Shown here piece after piece: positions 7,573-12,529 of a stretch of 12,529 bases of DNA; the stretch's first letter is position 1; each line of letters opens with the position of its first letter. The DNA comes from Deltaproteobacteria bacterium. Its GTDB lineage: Bacteria; Myxococcota_A; SURF-8. Under the pieces are notes generated by a model. That model saw only the letters and a program-made list of their open reading frames with translations, made no database searches and had not been told where the DNA came from. The stretch is taken from assembly GCA_029570245.1 (NCBI GenBank), contig JAKQSH010000052.1, positions 1-12,529 of the forward strand, in the 5' to 3' direction. A program made the translations under genes and the position numbers.

Positions 7573-7601
7573 TGGATAACACGTGCCTTATCTGGTATAG
7601 T
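7573..7601 (+). promoter_or_regulatory. Sigma70-type promoter of the response regulator gene
   Basis: A -35-like TGGATA (7573-7578, 4 of 6) and a -10 box TATAGT (7596-7601, 5 of 6) are separated by 17 bp, and the -10 carries the extended TGn motif (7593-7595). Transcription would start near 7608, leaving a leader of about 27 bases to the TTG at 7635. This supports a separate transcription unit after pyrH. I saw no clear terminator for pyrH in the 108-bp gap, so read-through may also occur. Confidence 0.55.
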
Positions 7602-7619
7602 ACTGTATTGGAGTATATC

Positions 7620-7626
7620 AAAGGAG
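7620..7626 (+). promoter_or_regulatory. Ribosome binding site that sets a TTG start
   Basis: AAAGGAG lies 8 bases before the TTG at 7635. A TTG at 7608 in the same frame would place this site inside the coding region, has no such site of its own, and falls at the predicted transcription start. The 7635 start is therefore preferred. Confidence 0.75.
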
Positions 7627-7634
7627 ACGTAAAA

Positions 7635-9008
7635 TTGGAACTGGACGCGAACAGCATCCTGATTGTGGATGACGAGGAGAACATCCGGCATATGCTTTCG
7701 ATGGTGCTGGGGCGGGCCGGTTTCAACTGCGACACCGCCGCCGACGGACTGGAAGGTCTGACGAAGCTGCGCGAACGCTCATTCGAAATAGTGCTGTGCG
7801 ACATCAACATGCCGCGTATGACCGGCATGGAGCTTCTGGTGCAGCTCGAAAAAGAGGCTATTGAAAGCACAGTCATTATGATAACCGCCTTCGGTTCGGT
7901 GGACACGGCAATTGAAGCAATGAAACTGGGTGCTTACGATTACGTCCAGAAGCCTTTCAAGCCGGACGAAGTGCTTCTTACCATCCGAAAAGCCCGCGAG
8001 CGAGAGCGACTGCGCCGCCAGAATCGCTATCTGCGCAGTCAACTGCGACAGGAATACGATTTCTCACAGATCATTTCGTACGACCCGCAGATGCAGAAAC
8101 TGTTCGAAGTCGTCAGAAAAGTGGCGCGCTTCAAGTCAACAGTGCTCATCGGTGGAGAGTCCGGCACAGGCAAGGAACTTTTCGCGCGCTCAATCCATTT
8201 CAATTCCGATCGCTCCGAAGGTCCTTTTGTTACGCTCAACTGCGGCGCCATCCCCGAAAATCTGATCGAAAGCGAGCTGTTCGGCCACGAAAAAGGCGCT
8301 TTCACCGACGCGGTACGCATGCGGCGCGGCCTTTTCGAAGAAGCCAACGGCGGCACACTGCTGCTGGACGAAATCGGAGAACTGCCGATTCAGATGCAGG
8401 TAAAACTGCTGCGGGTTCTTCAGGAAGAGGAAGTACGGCGCGTAGGTTCGGACAGAAGCTTCAAGGTGGATGTGCGCATCATAGCCGCTTCGGCGCAAAA
8501 CCTGTCAGAGCTTGTAAAAGAAGGTCGTTTCCGCGAGGATTTATATTACCGTCTCAACGTCGTGCAGATAGACGTTCCGCCCTTGCGTGACCGCGCCAGT
8601 GACATTCCGCTTCTGGTAAAACATTTCATAGGCAAATTCAACGAGCGGCTAGGCCTGGAAATTTCGGGAGTAGATTCCGAGGCTATGCGCCACATAGAAG
8701 CCTACCACTGGCCGGGAAACGTGCGCGAGCTAGAAAACACCATCGAGCGCGCCATGGTTCTGTGCGACGGAATAGAAATCGGAGTCAATGATCTGCCTGC
8801 CAAAATAACCGAACGGGCTCAGAATATCGGCGTCAGACTTGGGGACGACAATCTGTCTATAAAAAAACATACTTACAATATAGAAAATCAGCTTATACGG
8901 AAAGCGCTTGAGAAAACGAACGGCAATCGCACCGCCGCCGCCCGTCTGCTGGAAATAAGTCACCGGGCGCTGCTGTATAAGATCAAGGAATATCAGATCG
9001 AAATGTAA
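7635..9008 (+). CDS. NtrC-family sigma54-dependent response regulator
   Basis: The protein (457 residues from the TTG at 7635) has the full NtrC order. A receiver domain (about 7-120) carries acidic DDEE (12-15), phospho-acceptor Asp56 in LCDINMP, Thr84 and Lys106. An AAA+ domain (about 145-370) carries Walker A GGESGTGKE (173-181), Walker B LLLDE (242-246) and REDLYYRL (300-307). A Fis-type helix-turn-helix (about 415-453) contains NGNRTAAARLLEIS. Once phosphorylated it should form a hexamer and drive open-complex formation by sigma54 RNA polymerase. The sigma54-contacting loop reads GAFTDA (221-226) instead of GAFTGA, a natural variant of uncertain effect. No histidine kinase gene is nearby, so it is an orphan regulator with an unknown partner. 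I found no clear -24/-12 promoter before the genes in this window, so its targets may lie elsewhere. The lipoprotein gene follows after 27 bp. Confidence 0.95.
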   Translation: MELDANSILIVDDEENIRHMLSMVLGRAGFNCDTAADGLEGLTKLRERSFEIVLCDINMPRMTGMELLVQLEKEAIESTVIMITAFGSVDTAIEAMKLGAYDYVQKPFKPDEVLLTIRKARERERLRRQNRYLRSQLRQEYDFSQIISYDPQMQKLFEVVRKVARFKSTVLIGGESGTGKELFARSIHFNSDRSEGPFVTLNCGAIPENLIESELFGHEKGAFTDAVRMRRGLFEEANGGTLLLDEIGELPIQMQVKLLRVLQEEEVRRVGSDRSFKVDVRIIAASAQNLSELVKEGRFREDLYYRLNVVQIDVPPLRDRASDIPLLVKHFIGKFNERLGLEISGVDSEAMRHIEAYHWPGNVRELENTIERAMVLCDGIEIGVNDLPAKITERAQNIGVRLGDDNLSIKKHTYNIENQLIRKALEKTNGNRTAAARLLEISHRALLYKIKEYQIEM

Positions 9009-9025
9009 ACGCTTCAGCTGTTTAC
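9005..9025 (+). promoter_or_regulatory. Inverted repeat over the stop codon between regulator and lipoprotein genes
   Basis: GTAAAC (9005-9010) and GTTTAC (9020-9025) are perfect inverted copies around a 9-base loop. The left arm contains the TAA stop of the response regulator gene, and the right arm abuts the GGAG ribosome binding site (9026-9029) of the lipoprotein gene. As RNA it could form a 6-bp hairpin affecting processing or coupling; as DNA it could be a dyad operator. It has no T-run and is not a terminator. Confidence 0.4.
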
Positions 9026-9035
9026 GGAGAATGAA

Positions 9036-12000
9036 ATGAGAACGGCGACAATTGCGGCAATCATACTGGCTTCGGCGTCATTTCTTGGCGGCTGCGAAAT
9101 TTCTTCGCTGCTGGACCGGCGCTGCACTACGGACGCGGAATGCTCGGCGGATGAAATATGCACCGACGCAGGCTTCTGCGTTTCGGAAGATGCCTTCAAC
9201 AACTTCATGGACGGCGATCTGCCGCAGAGCGACGGCGATGAGAATGCTCAGCCCGATATCGACCGCGACCCGGACGAATACGGAGATTCTCTGGAGTTCA
9301 TGGAAATCGAAGACGACCAGATGATTGATGGCGACAACGATGCAGACTCACCGGAAAGCGACGGGCAGGATATCGAAGAACCGGACATGGATGCCGAATC
9401 AGACGCCGAACGTGAAGAAGAATGCGTCCTGTCTGGTTTCGCCTGCTTCGCAAACGGCGGCGTTAACGGCAACGACATCGGCTTCGACTGCCGCGCCGGC
9501 AACGGTCTTTTCTTCTGCGAACCGAAGCTGGATTACGAACAATGCATAATGTACTGCGGCTGCACAAGCGTAGAGTACTGCGATCTCGGTTGCGTTGAGG
9601 GAGAGCCCGGAGAAGCCCAGTGTGTTTTCGCCGACGGCGACGCCGAAGAAGAAATCGACATCGAACTTGAAGGAAACTGCAGCGACGGATCGTTCACATG
9701 CGCCGGCTGGGATTTCAACCACAACGGAATTTCGTTTGCATGCGAAAACGGCGGCTGGACGCTGAACGAATCCTGCAATTGCGGTCCATGCATGGACGGG
9801 CACTGTACGACAGCCTGCGAATATTCGCTGGACCATTGCGCCGACGAAACCACTCTGTTCTACTCCGACCCGCGCCCCGGATGCTGCACAGGCTACTTTG
9901 AAAGCTGTCCGCCGGGAGAAGTGTGCAATCTGCTTTACGACGGCTGCGTAGATTCCGACGTTGACGGTGATGCGGAATACAACGAAAACGGAAACTGCTA
10001 TTACCCCGAAACGCCGGTGTGTTTCGCCGCCGGTGGAATTTACGGCAACGACAAGGGAGTCAAGTGCGGCACCGATGGAGCGCTGTATTACTGTTCTCCC
10101 CAATTGGAATACGAAACCTGCACTAAATCGTGTCTCTGCAGAATAGTCACAGAATGCGGCAACGGCGAATGCATCGACGAAGGAAACGGCCAGGCCGAAT
10201 GTCTTACCCAGCCGGACGGAGACGATGATGGAGGCGAAATGGAATTCAACGACTCCTGCACGCCCGGCAGGCTGTTCTGCGTCAACGACGGCACAAACAT
10301 TTATCAGGTGCAGTGCAATCAGGACGGCAACGGCTACGGACACGAGCAGTTCTGCATGACGGCCAACAACCCCTGCTCGGAATATACCTGCTCAGACGAT
10401 GTCGGCTGCGTATACACGCCGAATTCCGATCCATGCGATGACGGGCTGTCCTGCACGACAAACGATCACTGCTCCAGCGGTGTCTGCAAAGGAACAGCTG
10501 TGGCCTGTCCGCCCAGTCCCAGCATCTGCAAAGACAACGTTTGCCTTGAACAGAGCGGCTGTACGCTGGTAAACAACACCAAACTATGCGAAGACGGCAA
10601 CCTCTGCACAGTGAACGATCGCTGTCATAACGGCATCTGCCGCGCCGGTTCTCCTCTTGTGTGCCCGTCGGACGGCAACGAATGCACACAGGAATTCTGC
10701 AAGGTTGATAAGGGCTGCACAACTCAGATTATAACCGGAAGCTGTGACGACAATCTGGACTGCACCGGCGGGGACCACTGCGAGAACGGCGAGTGCATGG
10801 GCGATCCGCTGGAATGCGCCCAGCCCGACAGTCAGTGCCAGGCCGCCGAATGTGTAGAGGGTCAGGGTTGTGTGGTCTTCGACCTCGAAGGCTCATGCTC
10901 GGACGGCAACGCCTGCACAGCCAACGATCGCTGTTCGGGCGGAGTCTGCGTGCCCGGCCCGGCGCTCAGCTGTCCCGACGACGGCAACGTCTGCACCGAC
11001 GAATACTGCGACCCGGCTTCAGGCTGCCGCAGCACAAACAACACAAAACCCTGCAACGACGGGCTGGGTTGTACACAGAACGACATCTGCAACGGCGGTC
11101 AGTGCAATGGAACGCCGATAGTCTGCCAGGACGACGGAAACGTCTGTACCGATGCGGCCTGTGTGGAAGGTTCAGGTTGCGTGCAGACCAACAACTCCAA
11201 GCCCTGTAACGATGGCAGAATCTGCACCACAAACGACAAATGCTCAGGCGGCGTCTGTTCCGGTTCGGCGGTAGTATGCGCCGACGATCACAACAGCTGC
11301 ACCACCGAAAGCTGTGTCGAAGGCACCGGCTGCCAGTCAACGCCGCTTAACGGCACCAGTTGCAGCGACAGCAACGCCTGCACCAGCGGCGACACATGCG
11401 TTTCGGGAGTCTGCACCGGAAGTGCGATCAACTGTTCCGACGGCAACAGCTGTACCCAGGACCTGTGCAACCCCGCCAGCGGTTGCAGCAACCCGCCGGC
11501 AGCCAATGGAAGCGACTGCCGTCTTAACACCGGCGGTTACGGAGAGTGCATCAACGGCCAGTGCATTCCGGTCATCATCTGCGATCCTGGCGAAATGGTA
11601 TGCGAAACATCAGGCGGTACAATCACAGAAAAAGTGTGCAGCAGCGACGGCACATACTGGGAAACTGAAATCTGTAACGACAACAATTCCTGCACAACCA
11701 ACCAGTGCAAAAACGGCGTAGGATGTTTCTACCAGAATAAGGACAACGGCACCCCATGCAGCGAAGGCGGTTCTCCCGGACAATGCATAAACGCGACCTG
11801 CATAGTGGCGGTTGACGGCGACAGCGATTGCCCGGCAGTTCCGACACCGCTGGACATCCCGGACGGCACAACCAGCGGACTTGAGTCGTACATATACAAA
11901 GACGAAAGCGGTCTGTCTCAACGGGTCTGTGTCTCAGTGGACATCACTCACCCATACATCGGAGACCTCGAAGTGCGCATCGTCGCCCCCAATGGGCAGT

Positions 12001-12179
12001 ATAAAGTTCTGCACGCCAACGAGGGCGGGGCAACCGACGACATCCACAAGACGTATAAATTCCTGGACTTTTTCTTCATTCAAAGCCAAGGTATATGGAC
12101 ATTGAAAGTCATTGATAACGCTCCAGGGGACAAGGGAACGCTTGACTGCTGGTCGATTGACACGTCCTGCTGGTTCTAG
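9036..12179 (+). CDS. Large cysteine-rich repeat lipoprotein with C-terminal P-domain
   Basis: This 1047-residue protein starts with a lipoprotein signal peptide ending in FLGGC, so Cys20 should be lipidated and the protein anchored to a membrane, probably the outer one. GGAG lies 6 bases before the ATG. After a short Cys motif (30-48) comes an acidic region with DGD motifs (about 50-129). Three Cys-rich modules follow, at about 130-196, 215-304 and 321-389; the first and third are clear copies. From 447 to 827 there is a half unit and seven tandem units of about 51 residues with eight Cys each, whose second half resembles the CTxxxC...GC pattern of Dictyostelium CTDC repeats and of many myxobacterial surface proteins. 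Residues about 935-1047 match the proprotein convertase P-domain (DITHPYIGDLEV, WTLKVIDNAPGDKGTLDCW). In total about 119 residues are Cys (about 11%), implying dense disulfide bonding outside the cytoplasm. No protease domain is present. Adhesion, surface armour or display are possible roles; the function is unknown. Confidence 0.9.
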   Translation: MRTATIAAIILASASFLGGCEISSLLDRRCTTDAECSADEICTDAGFCVSEDAFNNFMDGDLPQSDGDENAQPDIDRDPDEYGDSLEFMEIEDDQMIDGDNDADSPESDGQDIEEPDMDAESDAEREEECVLSGFACFANGGVNGNDIGFDCRAGNGLFFCEPKLDYEQCIMYCGCTSVEYCDLGCVEGEPGEAQCVFADGDAEEEIDIELEGNCSDGSFTCAGWDFNHNGISFACENGGWTLNESCNCGPCMDGHCTTACEYSLDHCADETTLFYSDPRPGCCTGYFESCPPGEVCNLLYDGCVDSDVDGDAEYNENGNCYYPETPVCFAAGGIYGNDKGVKCGTDGALYYCSPQLEYETCTKSCLCRIVTECGNGECIDEGNGQAECLTQPDGDDDGGEMEFNDSCTPGRLFCVNDGTNIYQVQCNQDGNGYGHEQFCMTANNPCSEYTCSDDVGCVYTPNSDPCDDGLSCTTNDHCSSGVCKGTAVACPPSPSICKDNVCLEQSGCTLVNNTKLCEDGNLCTVNDRCHNGICRAGSPLVCPSDGNECTQEFCKVDKGCTTQIITGSCDDNLDCTGGDHCENGECMGDPLECAQPDSQCQAAECVEGQGCVVFDLEGSCSDGNACTANDRCSGGVCVPGPALSCPDDGNVCTDEYCDPASGCRSTNNTKPCNDGLGCTQNDICNGGQCNGTPIVCQDDGNVCTDAACVEGSGCVQTNNSKPCNDGRICTTNDKCSGGVCSGSAVVCADDHNSCTTESCVEGTGCQSTPLNGTSCSDSNACTSGDTCVSGVCTGSAINCSDGNSCTQDLCNPASGCSNPPAANGSDCRLNTGGYGECINGQCIPVIICDPGEMVCETSGGTITEKVCSSDGTYWETEICNDNNSCTTNQCKNGVGCFYQNKDNGTPCSEGGSPGQCINATCIVAVDGDSDCPAVPTPLDIPDGTTSGLESYIYKDESGLSQRVCVSVDITHPYIGDLEVRIVAPNGQYKVLHANEGGATDDIHKTYKFLDFFFIQSQGIWTLKVIDNAPGDKGTLDCWSIDTSCWF
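10434..11516 (+). repeat. Seven tandem ~153-bp units encoding eight-cysteine repeats
   Basis: Units start at residues 467, 518, 570, 621, 673, 724 and 776 of the lipoprotein, giving spacings of 51-52 residues (about 153-156 bp). The consensus is CxDGxxCTxNDxCxxGxCxG, then C, DGNxCTxxxC and GC. Units 4 and 5 match each other well, while units 1 and 3 have lost parts of the DGN segment. At DNA level the copies have diverged, so the expansion is not recent. Confidence 0.9.
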
Positions 12180-12200
12180 TCAACTCTTATGGGTGAACGG

Positions 12201-12529
12201 ATGAACAATTACAGAATACTAACAGTAGTCGGCGCCAGGCCACAGTTCATCAAAGCGTCGGTGGTAAGTCAGGCCATTCGCGACTGGGCAGTGGAACGTC
12301 TGACCGAAGTGCTTCTGCACACCGGTCAACATTACGACTTCGAAATGTCTCAGATTTTTTTCGACGGTCTGAACATTCAGGAGCCGGACATTCATCTTGA
12401 ATGCGGCGGAGGCAGTCATAACGAGCAGCTGGCGAAAATGCTTACCGGCATCGACTCCGCCATCGAAGAAATCAAACCCGACGCAGTAATGGTTTACGGG
12501 GACACGAATTCCACGCTGGCCGGAGCTCT
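12201..12529 (+). CDS. wecB: UDP-N-acetylglucosamine 2-epimerase (partial, N-terminal)
   Basis: The first 109 residues match non-hydrolysing UDP-GlcNAc 2-epimerases, which interconvert UDP-GlcNAc and UDP-ManNAc in the cytoplasm to supply ManNAc for surface polysaccharides. Recognisable motifs are VVGARPQFIKA near the N-terminus, LLHTGQHYDFEMSQIFF, and DAVMVYGDTNSTLAGA at the window edge. The chosen ATG at 12201 follows a GGTGA at 12192-12196; an in-frame ATG at 12189 would add four residues but has no binding site. The gap to the lipoprotein stop is only 21 bp with no terminator, so the two genes are probably co-transcribed. The gene runs off the right edge, so completeness cannot be judged. 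Confidence 0.92.
   Translation, partial: MNNYRILTVVGARPQFIKASVVSQAIRDWAVERLTEVLLHTGQHYDFEMSQIFFDGLNIQEPDIHLECGGGSHNEQLAKMLTGIDSAIEEIKPDAVMVYGDTNSTLAGA

Noticed and set aside
7608..7634. TTG at 7608 as start of the response regulator
   Set aside because: It has no ribosome binding site, lies at the predicted transcription start, and would bury the AAAGGAG that serves 7635.
8830..9030. Sigma54 -24/-12 promoter before the lipoprotein gene
   Set aside because: No site with GG and GC at the required 10-base spacing plus flanking TGGCAC/TTGC was seen; GG-rich stretches there do not fit.
9399..10343. A 314-codon open frame on the minus strand opposite the lipoprotein gene
   Set aside because: It mirrors the codon bias of the Cys-rich gene, has no signal, domain or ribosome binding site, and its plus-strand counterpart has clear repeats and a lipobox.
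10434..11516. CRISPR-like array because of regular spacing of similar units
   Set aside because: The regularity is at protein level, the units are about 153 bp with divergent DNA and no identical short repeats with unique spacers, all inside one open frame.

Overview
The window looks like a chromosomal segment of an uncultured or little-studied Gram-negative bacterium with a medium GC content (by eye near 50-55%). The best taxonomic hints are a very long, cysteine-rich outer-membrane-type lipoprotein with CTxxxC...GC repeats and aspartate/glycine ('DGD') spacers, a secreted jelly-roll protein with a Gly-Glu repeat tail, and an NtrC-type sigma54 activator. This mix is typical of Myxococcota/Bradymonadota and related former deltaproteobacteria. 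That assignment is an inference from protein style; no rRNA or reliable phylogenetic marker was compared.

Layout. Two genes lie on the minus strand at the left: a secreted surface protein that runs off the left edge (1-632) and a divergent transketolase-family enzyme (922-3315). Each has its own recognisable sigma70-type promoter, and the two promoters share a 17-bp element centred on the -35 box (16 of 17 identical). From 3517 onward everything is on the plus strand: a YcgR-like PilZ protein (3517-4197), a membrane-anchored von Willebrand factor A (VWA) protein with a long acidic cytoplasmic tail (4214-6790), UMP kinase pyrH (6810-7526), an orphan NtrC-family response regulator (7635-9008) with its own promoter in the 108-bp gap before it, a 1047-residue cysteine-rich lipoprotein with a C-terminal proprotein convertase P-domain (9036-12179), and the start of wecB, UDP-GlcNAc 2-epimerase (12201 to the right edge).

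How the genes may work together. The plus-strand genes are closely spaced (16, 19, 108, 27 and 21 bp), so pilZ-VWA-pyrH and ntrC-lipoprotein-wecB look like two transcription units or one read-through operon. A c-di-GMP receptor beside a membrane VWA protein, and a sigma54 activator beside a large surface lipoprotein and a surface-polysaccharide precursor gene, suggest a cell-envelope or surface-regulation theme. This is inference from proximity. PyrH is a housekeeping enzyme in an unusual place, away from rpsB, tsf and frr.

No tRNA, rRNA, CRISPR array, insertion sequence or convincing rho-independent terminator was seen. No known defence or mobile system is evident. The most unusual items are the shared promoter element, the GEG (not GDG) cofactor motif of the transketolase-like enzyme, the degenerate metal site of the VWA protein with a FliM-like peptide near its C-terminus, and the architecture of the cysteine-rich lipoprotein.
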